This document shows positions 45,989 to 55,509 of a stretch of DNA of 64,000 nt, in pieces. A program made the position numbers and the translations under genes. Location of the stretch: NCBI GenBank assembly GCA_902613995.1, contig CACMJG010000004.1, forward strand, positions 96,034 through 160,033, written 5' to 3'. Under the pieces are notes generated by a model. It did not search any database, was not told the origin of the DNA, and saw nothing but the letters and a program-made list of their open reading frames with translations. The number at the start of each line of letters is the position of its first letter. The first letter of the stretch is position 1. Origin of the DNA: an uncultured Alphaproteobacteria bacterium. Lineage in GTDB: Bacteria; Pseudomonadota; Alphaproteobacteria; Methylaequorales; Methylaequoraceae.

Positions 45989-46428
45989 ACAAAATTCTCT
46001 TTAAACATTTAGAAAGTGGGAAAAATCTATATAACTTTAAGAAAGCAACTGAAGGAAGCTCAGGTTTTGACCTTTTGGCTGCTTTAGACGGTAAAGTTGT
46101 CCTAACACCCGGGGAAACGAAACTTATCCCCTGCGGCTTCTCATTACAAATGCCTTTAGGAGTCGAGGCACAGGTCAGACCGAGATCTGGAATTGCCCTT
46201 AAAAACAGTGTAACTGTCTTAAATACTCCTGGAACGATAGATGCAGATTATAGGGGGGAAATATGCGTAATACTTATTAACCATGGAAAAAAGATATTTG
46301 AAATTGACCCAGGCATGCGAATAGCACAGTTAATATTTATGAAGTTGCCAGAAATTGAACTTGAGTTAACCCAAGAATTGGATGAAACTGACAGAGGTTC
46401 TGGTGGATTTGGCTCCACAGGGGTGTAG
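45985..46428 (+). CDS. dut: Deoxyuridine 5'-triphosphate nucleotidohydrolase (dUTPase)
   Basis: A 147-residue trimeric dUTPase. Motif 1 is SSGFDLLA, motif 2 is RPRSGIALKNSV, motif 3 is NTPGTIDADYRGEI, motif 4 is RIAQLIF, and motif 5 (the C-terminal Gly-rich lid) is RGSGGFGSTG. The enzyme prevents uracil in DNA and supplies dUMP for thymidylate. dut follows coaBC with a 4-base overlap, as is common in proteobacteria. It ends 11 bases before the Rrf2 regulator. Confidence 0.97.
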   Translation: MNKILFKHLESGKNLYNFKKATEGSSGFDLLAALDGKVVLTPGETKLIPCGFSLQMPLGVEAQVRPRSGIALKNSVTVLNTPGTIDADYRGEICVILINHGKKIFEIDPGMRIAQLIFMKLPEIELELTQELDETDRGSGGFGSTGV

Positions 46429-46439
46429 AAGGTAAAAGA

Positions 46440-46883
46440 TTGTTTAAAGTACATAAAAAAATTATTTATGCAATTGAGGCTGTTGTTGATATAGCACTTA
46501 ACTCTGGTCCTAACCCTGTTCAAAATGAGTCTATAGCGAGAAGACAAGGGATTCCAAAAAGATATTTAGAACAAACACTACAAATTCTTGTTAAAAACAA
46601 AATTCTTGTTGGATCAAGAGGTCCAAAAGGAGGGTATAGTCTTGCAAAGGAAAGAAGAAGAATTAAAATTGCCGATATAATTAAATCTGTTTCAAATGAA
46701 GATAGTTTGATCAATACATTTAACTCAGAACTTTCACAGAAAATTGTACTACCTTTAATTAACGATATTTCACTTCGATGCTTAGAAAAATTTAACAATA
46801 TTTCTATTGAAGAAGTATGTAGAATTGCAAAAACCAAAAAATTAAAAAAAGATATCTCAAAGAGAGTTGACTTTGTCATATAA
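46440..46883 (+). CDS. Rrf2 family transcriptional regulator (CymR-like candidate)
   Basis: A 147-residue winged-helix regulator, with YAIEAVVDIALNSG, IARRQGIPKRYLEQTLQILVKNKIL and GSRGPKGGYSLAKE. It has only two Cys (in LRCLEK and EEVCRIA), not the three-Cys iron-sulfur cluster set of IscR. The gene overlaps cysK by 17 bases, which recalls CymR, an Rrf2 protein that binds CysK to sense cysteine status. The start is TTG at 46440 with GAAGG about 7 bases upstream. The CymR role is inference. Confidence 0.86.
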   Translation: MFKVHKKIIYAIEAVVDIALNSGPNPVQNESIARRQGIPKRYLEQTLQILVKNKILVGSRGPKGGYSLAKERRRIKIADIIKSVSNEDSLINTFNSELSQKIVLPLINDISLRCLEKFNNISIEEVCRIAKTKKLKKDISKRVDFVI

Positions 46884-47838
46884 AGCCTTTTCAAAAGTAT
46901 ATAACTCCATAGACGAAACCATTGGTAATACCCCAATGGTATTTTTAAAAAGACTTAAAAAACATCTTAATTACAATGGAAATATAATAGCAAAATTAGA
47001 ATCCTTTAATCCACTTGGTTCTGTTAAAGATAGAATTGGACTGGCGATGATTCAATCAGCTGAGGAAAAGAAAATGATAAATGCTTCCACTACAATTATA
47101 GAGCCTACAAGCGGAAATACTGGGATAGCGCTAGCATTCATTTGTGCGGCTAGAGGTTACAAATTAATTCTGACAATGCCAGATAGCATGTCAATTGAGA
47201 GAAGAAAAATGTTACAATTCTTTGGAGCAAAACTTATTTTAACTCCAAAAAAACATGGGATGACGGGTGCAATGAAAAAAGCGAAAGAAATTAAAAATCA
47301 AATAAAAAATAGCTTTATCCTAAACCAATTTGAAAACAGTGCTAACCCAGAAATTCATTATAAAACAACTGCAGAGGAAATATGGTCAAGCTGTGGAGGA
47401 GAAATTGACTGCTTTATTTCTGGGGTTGGGACAGGTGGAACAATAACTGGAGTAGGGAAATATCTTAAAGAAAGAAATAAATTAATAAAAATCATTGCGG
47501 TTGAGCCAGAAGATTCCGCAGTTATCAGTGGATCAAACCCTGGTCAGCATTTAATTCAAGGTATAGGAGCAGGTTTTTTACCCAAAAATCTAAACATGCA
47601 TATTATTGATAAAGTTTTGTCTGTAAGTAATAATTCTGCATTTTACTTTGCGAGAATGTTAGCAAAAATTGAAGGAATAGCAGGAGGAATATCGTCAGGT
47701 GCAGTGTTGTCTGCAGCAATAGAGTTAAATGAAGACTTCAAAATGAAAAATAAAAATACAATAATTATTCTACCTTCATTTGCAGAAAGATATCTCTCAA
47801 CTCCATTATTTTCGGATATGTCAAATGAGAAAACCTGA
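46867..47838 (+). CDS. cysK: Cysteine synthase A (O-acetylserine sulfhydrylase)
   Basis: A 323-residue PLP enzyme making cysteine from O-acetylserine and sulfide. The PLP lysine is K54 in NPLGSVKDRIG. The phosphate loop GTGGTITG and the substrate loop TSGNTG follow. GGISSGA near the C-terminal end completes the family set. The start is TTG at 46867 (or TTG 46873); an AAGAGAG run precedes the first. It overlaps both the Rrf2 regulator and the MoeB/ThiF gene, and the three may serve sulfur metabolism. Confidence 0.95.
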   Translation: MTLSYKAFSKVYNSIDETIGNTPMVFLKRLKKHLNYNGNIIAKLESFNPLGSVKDRIGLAMIQSAEEKKMINASTTIIEPTSGNTGIALAFICAARGYKLILTMPDSMSIERRKMLQFFGAKLILTPKKHGMTGAMKKAKEIKNQIKNSFILNQFENSANPEIHYKTTAEEIWSSCGGEIDCFISGVGTGGTITGVGKYLKERNKLIKIIAVEPEDSAVISGSNPGQHLIQGIGAGFLPKNLNMHIIDKVLSVSNNSAFYFARMLAKIEGIAGGISSGAVLSAAIELNEDFKMKNKNTIIILPSFAERYLSTPLFSDMSNEKT

Positions 47839-48577
47839 AGAATACTTTCTAGAAAAATATTCAAGACAAATAATAATGGAGCAAGTAGGAGTTGAAGGCC
47901 AAAAAGAAATTAATAACACTTCAATATGTATTATTGGTTGTGGGGGGCTTGGAACATCTGCTGCTCAATATTTATCTATGAGTGGTATAGGAAAATTAGT
48001 TTTTATAGATCATGATTCAATTGTTTTAAGCAATTTAAATCGTCAAACCTTATTTACCGAAAAAGATATTGGAGAAAGTAAGTGCGAAGTTTTAACAAAA
48101 AAAATAAAGAATATAAATAAGTCAATTAACGTAAATTATTATCAAAAAAGAATAAATGAAAACAATATTGATCAATATATTGAAAACTGTTCAATTGTAC
48201 TTGATTGTACAGATAACTTTGAATCTAGATTAATAATAAATAAATTTTGTCATAATAATAAAAAAATATTAGTGTCTGCTGCTCTCCAGGACTTTGATAT
48301 ACAGGCTTTTATATTTTCTTCTTGGAGTAGCAATAAAAATCCATGTTATAAATGTATTTTTCCCAATTTAACTACCACTGAAAACCAAAGCTGTGACGAA
48401 ATGGGTATAATTGCCTCTGTTGCAGGGCTTGGTGGAATAATCCAAGCAAATCTGGCGCTTAATTATATTCTTAATCTTCATAATAATTTTAAGGAACTAA
48501 TTTTGTTAGATAGTGTAAGACTAGATATAAAAAAAATTAAAATCGAGAAAAATAAGAATTGCAAAGTTTGTTGTTAA
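47825..48577 (+). CDS. MoeB/ThiF/HesA family adenylyltransferase (E1-like)
   Basis: 250 residues from ATG at 47825. The ATP motif IGCGGLGTSAA is at about 37-47, and the region after it has FIDHDSIVLSNLNRQTLF. DCTDNFESR and a SVAGLGGIIQANLA helix are typical. Two CxxC pairs (CYKC and CKVC) provide the structural zinc. E1-like enzymes adenylylate the C-terminus of MoaD or ThiS sulfur carriers. Overlap with cysK (14 bases) suggests sulfur transfer. No catalytic rhodanese domain is fused. MoeB or ThiF cannot be told apart here. Confidence 0.85.
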   Translation: MRKPEEYFLEKYSRQIIMEQVGVEGQKEINNTSICIIGCGGLGTSAAQYLSMSGIGKLVFIDHDSIVLSNLNRQTLFTEKDIGESKCEVLTKKIKNINKSINVNYYQKRINENNIDQYIENCSIVLDCTDNFESRLIINKFCHNNKKILVSAALQDFDIQAFIFSSWSSNKNPCYKCIFPNLTTTENQSCDEMGIIASVAGLGGIIQANLALNYILNLHNNFKELILLDSVRLDIKKIKIEKNKNCKVCC

Positions 48578-48583
48578 TAAGAT

Positions 48584-49570
48584 CTAATCATAATACAGTT
48601 TTTTGATTACATCTGGGGGAGTTTTCCCATTCGCAAAGGATTTTATATTTTTTATAACTCTGTCCCCCATTGCAATTCTACTTTCAATTGTAGCAGAGCT
48701 AATGTGGGGCAACAAGATAACATTTTGGGATTCAAGAAGTTTCTGAGTAATTTCAGGTTCGTGCTCAAAAACATCAAGACCTGCTCCACCTATTTTCTTT
48801 TTAAATAAAAGAGAGGCAAGAGCCTGTTCATCGATTATTTCACCTCTTGATGTATTTATAACAATACAATTACTTTTTAATAATTTTAATCTTTTCTTGG
48901 ATAATAAATGAAATGTTTCTGGGGTGTAAGGACAGTGAATACTTATTATATCGCAATGTGTAATCATTAAATCAAGGTTTTCATAATATTTCGCTTTTAG
49001 AACTTTTTCCTCATTATTTTTGAGGCGGTTTCTATTATGATAAAAAATTTTCACGCCCAGAATATTAAGTCTTTTTGCGACAGCTTTTCCTATTCTTCCC
49101 ATACCTATTATTCCAAAATTTTTACCTCTTATTCTCTCTCCCATTGTTTCACTTGGCCCCCATCCTGACCAACGACCACCACTTATTTTCTTTTGGGCTT
49201 GAACAACCTTTCTGCTTATCATAAGAACTAAGGTCAAAACCAAATCAGCTGTATCCTCAGTTAGAACATCCGGAGTATTGGTTACCATAACATTTTCTTC
49301 TCTTGCGGTTACAAGGTCAAGGTTATCAACACCATTTCCGAAGTTAGCTATCAGCTTCAATTTTTTAGCAGATTTAATTATTGAAGCGTCAATTGTATCA
49401 CTGACACATGGAATCAAGATATCAACTTCAGAGACTTTCTTTTTAAGTTCTGTATATGATAGTTTTTTGTCGGTTTTATTAAGAATAACATTAAAATTTT
49501 CTTTTAATTTTTTTTCTATCTTTTCTGGTAATTTTCTTGTAATCAAAATAATTATGTCTTTTCGTTTCAT
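48584..49570 (-). CDS. D-2-hydroxyacid dehydrogenase (glyoxylate/hydroxypyruvate reductase type)
   Basis: A 328-residue NAD(P)-dependent enzyme. The nucleotide loop is GIIGMGRIGKAVA (about residues 152-164). The catalytic residues are Arg in NTSRGEIID, Glu in EHEPEI and His in LLPHISSAT. VMVTNTPDVLTEDTADL is another typical segment. It reduces a 2-ketoacid such as glyoxylate or hydroxypyruvate; the exact substrate is unclear. The start at 49570 overlaps the divergent SH3-type gene start by 17 bases. Confidence 0.9.
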   Translation of the reverse strand: MKRKDIIILITRKLPEKIEKKLKENFNVILNKTDKKLSYTELKKKVSEVDILIPCVSDTIDASIIKSAKKLKLIANFGNGVDNLDLVTAREENVMVTNTPDVLTEDTADLVLTLVLMISRKVVQAQKKISGGRWSGWGPSETMGERIRGKNFGIIGMGRIGKAVAKRLNILGVKIFYHNRNRLKNNEEKVLKAKYYENLDLMITHCDIISIHCPYTPETFHLLSKKRLKLLKSNCIVINTSRGEIIDEQALASLLFKKKIGGAGLDVFEHEPEITQKLLESQNVILLPHISSATIESRIAMGDRVIKNIKSFANGKTPPDVIKKLYYD

Positions 49571-50024
49571 TGTAATTAAGCTTCTAATTTTTTATTTGTT
49601 CTTGAGCATATTTATACCACCAAAAAAAGTCCTATCAGAAATAAAAAAAAAAAATATGGCTACAAAATATAACGAAGTAAACGTCAGGAATGGGCCGGGT
49701 TTAAATCATCTTGTGATTTATAAAATTTTAAAGAAAGGGTATCCGCTTAAAATTATAAGTAATTTTGAAAATTGGTCGAAGATTTCAGATGTTAATGGAA
49801 TTGAGGGATGGATTTCAAATTCTCAGTTAACTGCTAAAAAATACGTAATAATAACCTCAAACAATGAATTTCTCTACAAATTCCCTAATATAAAATCAAA
49901 AAAGATTGCAAAAGCTATGAAAAATTTAGTTTTAGAAAGTAAAAAATGTAATGCGAGCTGGTGTTTTGTTAAAGAAAAGGAAATTGAAGGTTGGGTTAGA
50001 AAAAAAGGAATATGGGGAAACTGA
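49554..50024 (+). CDS. Exported bacterial SH3-domain protein
   Basis: 156 residues from ATG at 49554. A signal peptide or anchor (about residues 4-27) is followed by NEVNVRNGPGLNHLVIYKILKKG and WSKISDVNGIEGWIS, the bacterial SH3 fold. A second, weaker SH3-like half holds WCFVKEKEIEGWVRKKGIWG. Such proteins may bind peptidoglycan or sense the envelope. The start lies inside the divergent dehydrogenase gene (17-base overlap). It ends 2 bases before the convergent irr gene. Confidence 0.78.
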   Translation: MSFRFIVIKLLIFYLFLSIFIPPKKVLSEIKKKNMATKYNEVNVRNGPGLNHLVIYKILKKGYPLKIISNFENWSKISDVNGIEGWISNSQLTAKKYVIITSNNEFLYKFPNIKSKKIAKAMKNLVLESKKCNASWCFVKEKEIEGWVRKKGIWGN

Positions 50025-50026
50025 CT

Positions 50027-50440
50027 TTAATCTGAAATGTTAATGATAACATCAACAGATCTTAATTTTTTTCCTTTGGGGATTTTCGGAAGTTTAGATA
50101 TTTTAACTTTATCAGTTTCCACGTCGATGAGCTTGGCCGATTTAACACAAAAAAAATGATGATGCTCTTTCAAATTAGTATCAAAAAATATTTTATCTGA
50201 TGAGACTTTGATCGCTTTTATTATTTCAAGTTCTTTAAATTGATTTAAACAATTGTATATTGTAGCTAATGAAATCTTAATTCTTTTCTTATTTACTTCT
50301 TCGTAAATATCTTCTGCTGTAAAATGAGCTGCGCCATTTTTAAATAGCAATTTAATCATTGCTATTCTCTGACCTGTAACTTTTAAAGGTGAAGCTTCGA
50401 GCATTTTTAATGCTTTATCAATATGTTTGTTTTTGAACAT
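50027..50440 (-). CDS. irr: Fur family regulator, Irr type (iron response)
   Basis: A 137-residue Fur-family repressor. The winged helix has KVTGQRIAMIKLLF, HFTAEDIYEEV and SLATIYNCLNQF. IFFDTNLKEHHHFF, with H93-95, is the Irr signature for metal or heme binding. In alphaproteobacteria Irr controls iron and heme genes through ICE boxes and is degraded when heme is sufficient. It lies alone between the SH3 gene (convergent) and the nitronate monooxygenase gene. A conserved Fur C-x2-C zinc site is absent, as usual in Irr. Confidence 0.88.
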   Translation of the reverse strand: MFKNKHIDKALKMLEASPLKVTGQRIAMIKLLFKNGAAHFTAEDIYEEVNKKRIKISLATIYNCLNQFKELEIIKAIKVSSDKIFFDTNLKEHHHFFCVKSAKLIDVETDKVKISKLPKIPKGKKLRSVDVIINISD

Positions 50441-50456
50441 TTTTTTTAAGATTAAG

Positions 50457-51857
50457 TTATAGACCCTTCATAATTCTGTCAACTAATTGATTGACTTTTG
50501 GAATAAATCCTCCCTTATAAAATGGATCAAGCGCGAACCTATAAACTGAGTGACCAGCAAACATTAATTCATTTTCAAGATTAGAAATTCCATGGCTGAT
50601 TTTTTGAAGTGTCTTTTGTATACAAAATGATCTGGGGTCTGCTTTTTTTCCTGTTGTACCTTTCTCACCCTGCGCCCAGTTACTAAATAAGCACTGAGAT
50701 AAACAACCCATACAATCAATTTGGTCTTTAACAATCTGACTTGCTTTCTTTATTGTAACCCAAATAAGTGTGTCATTAGGCGTGGTCATTGGTTTTGAAA
50801 ATCCTTTCTTTATCCATTCCATAATTTTTGATTTATCAGAATGTTTGACATAGAATGCTCTTTTTCTGGGACCTATCTCAATTTTTTCGTTAAATTCATT
50901 AGTCTGCTCTTTTAAAAAGGGTGTTTGGCGCTTTGACCTTTCTTCAAGTTCTATCAAGAAATCATTCTTAACCGCTGAAGAATAAAAACCAGTTGGACTG
51001 AACCTATGAAGACTTACTTCTCCTTTTTTAATATTAAGCAATTTTTTTTTCCATGCATCGGGTATTGGGCTTTCTTCCGTAAGCAATGGTCTTGTTCCAA
51101 ATTGAAAGGCTATCTTTCCTATTTCAGAATTATCTATCCAATCTTCCCACTCTTCAAGATTCCAAACACCTCCTGCCATTATTATAGGAGTGTTACTAAG
51201 ATTAAATTCGTTCATTAGTTTTCTCAACTCCCTAACTCTTGGATACGGAGGTTGAGGTTTGAGAGGATTTTCGCTATTTGACAAACCATTATGACCACCA
51301 GCTAGCCAAGGATCTTCATACACAACACCACCTAGATAATCTGCAGTTTTTCTATATGATCTTTTCCATAATGCATTAAAAGCTCTTGCAGACGAAACTA
51401 TTGGATAATAATAAATACCAAATCTAGCTGCAATTTCTGATAGCTTGTATGGCATACCAGCGCCACATGTAACTCCATCGATTATGTTACTTGCTTTCTC
51501 AAGAGTTCGCGTAAGTATCTCTTCGGCCGCAGCCATTTCCCACAAAATATTAATGTGTATTGGAGCTTTGGAACCCGCAATATCCCTTGCAATCTTTGCT
51601 TGCTCAATTGCGCCTGAAACCGAGAAATCGATCAGCTCTTTGTGCCTACCCGATCTTGTTTTTTTCTTATAAATTTGAGGAATCAAATTGCCCTTTTCAT
51701 CGTAAGAGTCAGCATTAACCCCAGAGAATGTTCCAACTCCACCAGCCTTGGCCCATGCACCAGAACTTTCGCCACTGCTTACAGCTATTCCTTTTCCCCC
51801 TTCTATTAATGGGAGCGATTCTTTTCCGGACAAGATTAATGATTCAATTTTTTTCAT
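50457..51857 (-). CDS. Nitronate monooxygenase-like flavoprotein (NPD family)
   Basis: A 466-residue TIM-barrel flavin protein. [20 protein letters not shown] is at the N-terminus, [11 protein letters not shown] in the middle, and [14 protein letters not shown] and [14 protein letters not shown] later on, as in NPD proteins. The C-terminal region has C-x2-C-x3-C (CMGCLSQC), possibly a metal site. The length is greater than classical nitronate monooxygenases (about 350), which suggests a subgroup of unknown substrate. The start abuts the pnp stop (4-base overlap). Confidence 0.8.
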   Translation of the reverse strand: MKKIESLILSGKESLPLIEGGKGIAVSSGESSGAWAKAGGVGTFSGVNADSYDEKGNLIPQIYKKKTRSGRHKELIDFSVSGAIEQAKIARDIAGSKAPIHINILWEMAAAEEILTRTLEKASNIIDGVTCGAGMPYKLSEIAARFGIYYYPIVSSARAFNALWKRSYRKTADYLGGVVYEDPWLAGGHNGLSNSENPLKPQPPYPRVRELRKLMNEFNLSNTPIIMAGGVWNLEEWEDWIDNSEIGKIAFQFGTRPLLTEESPIPDAWKKKLLNIKKGEVSLHRFSPTGFYSSAVKNDFLIELEERSKRQTPFLKEQTNEFNEKIEIGPRKRAFYVKHSDKSKIMEWIKKGFSKPMTTPNDTLIWVTIKKASQIVKDQIDCMGCLSQCLFSNWAQGEKGTTGKKADPRSFCIQKTLQKISHGISNLENELMFAGHSVYRFALDPFYKGGFIPKVNQLVDRIMKGL

Positions 51858-53929
51858 ATTTGGGCGTCTTTTAAACTTAACTTAACCTTACCTCTATCGT
51901 CAACTCCAATAACTTTAACTTTTACATGATCACCCTCTTTTACAACATCGGTTGTTTTCTCAACCCGTTCCTCTTTTAGTTGACTAATGTGAACCAAGCC
52001 GTCTCTACTACCCATAAAGTTTACGAATGCACCAAAGTCTGTGGTTTTCACAACCTTTCCTTCATAAATTTTACCAACTTCAGGTTCCGCAACAATGTCA
52101 TTGATCATCTCAATTGCGGTTTTAGCTTCGCTTGCTTTTGAAGCAAAAATTGTAATTATACCATTGTCATCTATTTCAACCTTGGCTCCAGACTTCTCAC
52201 AAATATCCTTGATAACTTTTCCTCCTGAACCGATGACTTCTCTAATTTTTGACTTATCAATTTTTATTTTCTCGATTTGCGGGGCATTTGATTTTGTGAC
52301 AGCTCTTGATTTATTCAAGGCTTTATTCATTTCTTTTAATATATGTATTCTCGCTGAGTTGGCCTTTGATAAAGACTCTTCCATTATGTCCTCGGTTATT
52401 CCATTAACTTTAATATCCATTTGCAATGATGTTATACCAGATTCCGTTCCTGCAACTTTAAAATCCATGTCCCCTAAATGGTCCTCATCTCCAAGAATAT
52501 CGGTTAGAACTACAAATTTTTTTTCTTCTTTAATTAAACCCATTGCTATTCCAGCAACAGGTTTGTCAAGTGGTACTCCAGCATCCATTAGAGCAAGAGA
52601 GGTTCCACACACAGTAGCCATAGACGAGGAACCATTTGATTCTGTTATTTCAGAAACCACTCTTATAGTATACGGAAAGTCGTTAGAACGTTTTAGAATC
52701 GGATTTATTGCTCTCCAAGCTAGCTTTCCATGACCAATTTCTCTTCTTCCAGTTGCCCCAATGCGCCCAACTTCATTTACGGAAAACGGAGGAAAGTTGT
52801 AATGTAACATAAACTTTTCTCTAGAATCTCCGTCTAAACCATCAATCATCTGCTCATCTGATGTAGTTCCCAACGTAGTAGTAACTAATGCTTGAGTCTC
52901 GCCCCTGGTAAACAAGGCACTTCCATGAACATTGTCCAATAAATCAACTCTACAGTCTATACCTCTAACATCGTCAAGACCTCTGCCGTCAATTCTTTTC
53001 TTTGTATCTAAAACAGATGATCTTACTATCTCTTTCTCAATTTTTTTCATTTCCTCCTTGAGAGTATTTTCGTCTTCAACCTCATCATTAAATTGTTCAA
53101 TTATTTTTTTTCTTACCTCAACTAGAGATTCATTCCTTTTCTTTTTTTCTTTTATCTTATAAATAGGGGTTAATTCTTTGTTCGATAAGTTTCTTAATTT
53201 ATCAGTATATTCAGGTACCTTTCTTTTTATGAGTTCCCATGAATCTTTCGCTGACTTTTCTGCTAGCTCAATGATTGAATCAATGACACACTGAAATTCT
53301 TTAAATCCAAATTGAACTGCTCCAAGCATGATCTTTTCGTCTAATTCGTTGGCTTCCGATTCCACCATGAGAACACCATCTCTTGTTCCAGCAACAACTA
53401 AATCAAGCTCACTTTCATTTAATTCTTCTTTCGTTGGATTAAGAATATATTCACCATCCATGTAACCAACTCTTGAACAAGCTAAAGGACCAAGAAACGG
53501 AAGTCCTGAAATAGTTATTGCAGCTGAAGCACCAATCATGGCGCAAATTGAAGGATCGTTTTCTCCGTCGTAATTTATAACTGTACAAACCACCTGAGTT
53601 TCGTTTTTAAAATCTGGATGAAAAAGAGGCCTTATTGGTCTATCTATAAGTCTTGACGTTAAAATCTCATTTTCTGCTGGTCGTCCTTCTCTTTTAAAAA
53701 ATCCCCCTGGTATTTTCCCTGCTGAGTAAGATTTTTCGATATAGTGTACTGAAAGAGGGAAGAAGTCAGTAGAGACATCAACGTCTCTTGCGGCCGAAAC
53801 TGTACATAAAACAACCGTTCCGCCCAGTGAGCATTTTACTGCACCATCCGCTTGTCTCGCAATCATGCCCGTTTCTAATTTTAAAGTCAGACCTTTCCAG
53901 TCTAACTCTACTGATGCTATATTAAACAT
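51854..53929 (-). CDS. pnp: Polyribonucleotide nucleotidyltransferase (PNPase)
   Basis: A 691-residue 3'-5' phosphorolytic RNase. Two RNase PH domains (about 1-140 and 305-540) carry [21 protein letters not shown] and [19 protein letters not shown]. The KH domain [13 protein letters not shown] lies near residue 560 and the S1 domain [13 protein letters not shown] near 620. It helps degrade mRNA. A strong SD (AAGGAG) lies before the ATG. rpsO precedes it, 18 bases away, the classic rpsO-pnp operon. Confidence 0.97.
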   Translation of the reverse strand: MFNIASVELDWKGLTLKLETGMIARQADGAVKCSLGGTVVLCTVSAARDVDVSTDFFPLSVHYIEKSYSAGKIPGGFFKREGRPAENEILTSRLIDRPIRPLFHPDFKNETQVVCTVINYDGENDPSICAMIGASAAITISGLPFLGPLACSRVGYMDGEYILNPTKEELNESELDLVVAGTRDGVLMVESEANELDEKIMLGAVQFGFKEFQCVIDSIIELAEKSAKDSWELIKRKVPEYTDKLRNLSNKELTPIYKIKEKKKRNESLVEVRKKIIEQFNDEVEDENTLKEEMKKIEKEIVRSSVLDTKKRIDGRGLDDVRGIDCRVDLLDNVHGSALFTRGETQALVTTTLGTTSDEQMIDGLDGDSREKFMLHYNFPPFSVNEVGRIGATGRREIGHGKLAWRAINPILKRSNDFPYTIRVVSEITESNGSSSMATVCGTSLALMDAGVPLDKPVAGIAMGLIKEEKKFVVLTDILGDEDHLGDMDFKVAGTESGITSLQMDIKVNGITEDIMEESLSKANSARIHILKEMNKALNKSRAVTKSNAPQIEKIKIDKSKIREVIGSGGKVIKDICEKSGAKVEIDDNGIITIFASKASEAKTAIEMINDIVAEPEVGKIYEGKVVKTTDFGAFVNFMGSRDGLVHISQLKEERVEKTTDVVKEGDHVKVKVIGVDDRGKVKLSLKDAQI

Positions 53930-53947
53930 TTTATCTCCTTAGTTTGT

Positions 53948-54205
53948 CTAACGTCTTAGACCCAGAGACTTTATAATTGACTCGTATCTTTCATTGCTTT
54001 TGCTTTTAACATAGCTTAAAAGTTTCTTTCTTTTTCCTACAAGTTTCATCAAACCTCTTCTGGTGTTATGATCTTTTTTGTTAGATTTCAAGTGTTCCGT
54101 TAAATTTTTTATTCTTTTTGAAAAAATTGAGATTTGACTTTCACTACTCCCAACATTTTCAGCACTTCCTTTACTTTCTTTTTTTTTATTTAAAGTCTTT
54201 TCCAT
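53948..54205 (-). CDS. rpsO: 30S ribosomal protein S15
   Basis: An 85-residue ribosomal protein. GSSESQISIFSKRIKNLTEHLK and KKDHNTRRGLMKLVGKRKKLLSY are the S15 core; ESIIKSLGLRR closes it. The N-terminal 15 residues (MEKTLNKKKESKGSA) are divergent, and the usual ITAERK start is missing. Three tandem CCTAAATT copies lie right before the ATG and supply the SD region. rpsO-pnp order is conserved. Confidence 0.95.
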   Translation of the reverse strand: MEKTLNKKKESKGSAENVGSSESQISIFSKRIKNLTEHLKSNKKDHNTRRGLMKLVGKRKKLLSYVKSKSNERYESIIKSLGLRR

Positions 54206-54229
54206 CCTAAATTCCTAAATTCCTAAATT
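54206..54229 (-). repeat. Three tandem 8-bp units forming the rpsO leader
   Basis: CCTAAATT is repeated exactly three times (AATTTAGG on the coding strand), ending directly at the rpsO start codon. Each unit has AGG, so one lies at a good SD distance, one is too close and one farther off. Confidence 0.9.
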
Positions 54230-54264
54230 TATATTTTATTTCTTTTTATATCATATTGATTTAA

Positions 54265-55161
54265 TTAAGAAATTAACAGCTTCTTGGGGTGAAAAGAGCG
54301 GTCTTTGATTAAACCCAAAGCTATACAGTTGTCTTCATATTTAGCTAAAACAATATTGTTTTTATTTGTTATAGTTGATTGTTTATCCATTTGAACAAAA
54401 CTTCCGCTTAAAACTCTTTTAACTTGATTATAATCCAATTGAATTTTTAAAACATTATTCATAACAGCATCGATTGGATGAACAAGCCTTTTAAGTTCAC
54501 CACTATGCACCAAACTTAATAAATAATCCAGCGAAATAAGTTTTTTGTTAAAATTATTAAATCCTATGCGTCTCAATTCCACGACTGTAGCAAGTGTGCC
54601 AAGTGATTCTCCAAGACTTTCTGCAAGACATCTGACGTATGTGCCAGCACTACAGTCTACAAAAAATGAAGCAAGTTTTTCAGAGATATTATTTATCAAC
54701 CTAAAATTATTGACTTTAACTTGTCTTTTTTTGAGTTGAAATTTCAAATTTTTTCTTGCCAATTTGTGTGCTCTTTGTCCATTTATTTTTACAGATGAAT
54801 ATTTATGAGGAAATTGTTCTATATTACCGCAAAACTCGCTTAAAGCATTTAGAATATCAACTTTCTTTGGATATTTTCCGCACTCGTTAATTATTTTTCC
54901 CTCTGAATCACCAGTCTCAGTTTTAATTCCCCACTTGACTGTAAATATATATCTTTTGTCGCATTTTTCGATAAAAGGAATAATTTTTGTTGCTTTTCCA
55001 AGAGCAACTGGCAAGAAACCTGAAGCTAAGGGGTCAAGTGTGCCAACGAAACCTGCTTTAGAATTATTGAAAATTCTTCTTATTTTCTGTAATGCAAAAT
55101 TAGATGTCATACCTATTGGCTTATCCAAAAAGAACCAACCACTTGAATTGTTGCTATTCAT
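54265..55161 (-). CDS. truB: tRNA pseudouridine(55) synthase TruB
   Basis: A 298-residue enzyme forming psi55 in the T loop of tRNA. The catalytic Asp is in GFVGTLDPLASGFLPVALG. The N-terminal GWFFLDKPIGMTS and later KWGIKTETGDSEG are family marks. CSAGTYVRCLAESLG is also typical. The start abuts the rbfA stop. The gap to rpsO is 59 bases. Confidence 0.96.
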   Translation of the reverse strand: MNSNNSSGWFFLDKPIGMTSNFALQKIRRIFNNSKAGFVGTLDPLASGFLPVALGKATKIIPFIEKCDKRYIFTVKWGIKTETGDSEGKIINECGKYPKKVDILNALSEFCGNIEQFPHKYSSVKINGQRAHKLARKNLKFQLKKRQVKVNNFRLINNISEKLASFFVDCSAGTYVRCLAESLGESLGTLATVVELRRIGFNNFNKKLISLDYLLSLVHSGELKRLVHPIDAVMNNVLKIQLDYNQVKRVLSGSFVQMDKQSTITNKNNIVLAKYEDNCIALGLIKDRSFHPKKLLIS

Positions 55162-55509
55162 TTATTTATTATTAACAAGTTCAAATTTTAACTTTGGTGT
55201 GTATCTTAGATCAATTTTGGATGAAAATTCTTTTTTTATTCTTGAGGAATTATTAGCAATTATTTTAACAACTTTCTCATTATCAAAGCTGAAGTTTTTC
55301 AGTGTTTCTAAAAAAACTTTAGCATTTTTTCCATCAGAAGATAATTCGACATGAGACACCATAATAAAAATATTCTTTCCATTACAATAATTTAAGTCAA
55401 CAGTTAAAAAAACTTCAGAAATTGTTTTTTTTATTAAAGTAGAAATTTTTTCGAATCTTGATTTTTTTTGTTCATCTTTGATTTTCTCTAAACTAAGGTT
55501 TTTTTTCAC
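55162..55509 (-). CDS. rbfA: Ribosome-binding factor A
   Basis: A 115-residue 30S maturation factor with a KH-like fold. It shows RFEKISTLIKKTISEVFL, then VSHVELSSDGKNAKVFLETL, then LRYTPKLKFEL at the C-terminus. The start is GTG at 55509, 17 bases inside infB. The order infB-rbfA-truB-rpsO is typical. Confidence 0.93.
   Translation of the reverse strand: MKKNLSLEKIKDEQKKSRFEKISTLIKKTISEVFLTVDLNYCNGKNIFIMVSHVELSSDGKNAKVFLETLKNFSFDNEKVVKIIANNSSRIKKEFSSKIDLRYTPKLKFELVNNK

Noticed and set aside
52095..52733. Long 212-codon open frame antisense to pnp
   Set aside because: It mirrors the strongly conserved pnp gene; the product has no recognisable features and is low in charged residues, as usual for shadow frames.
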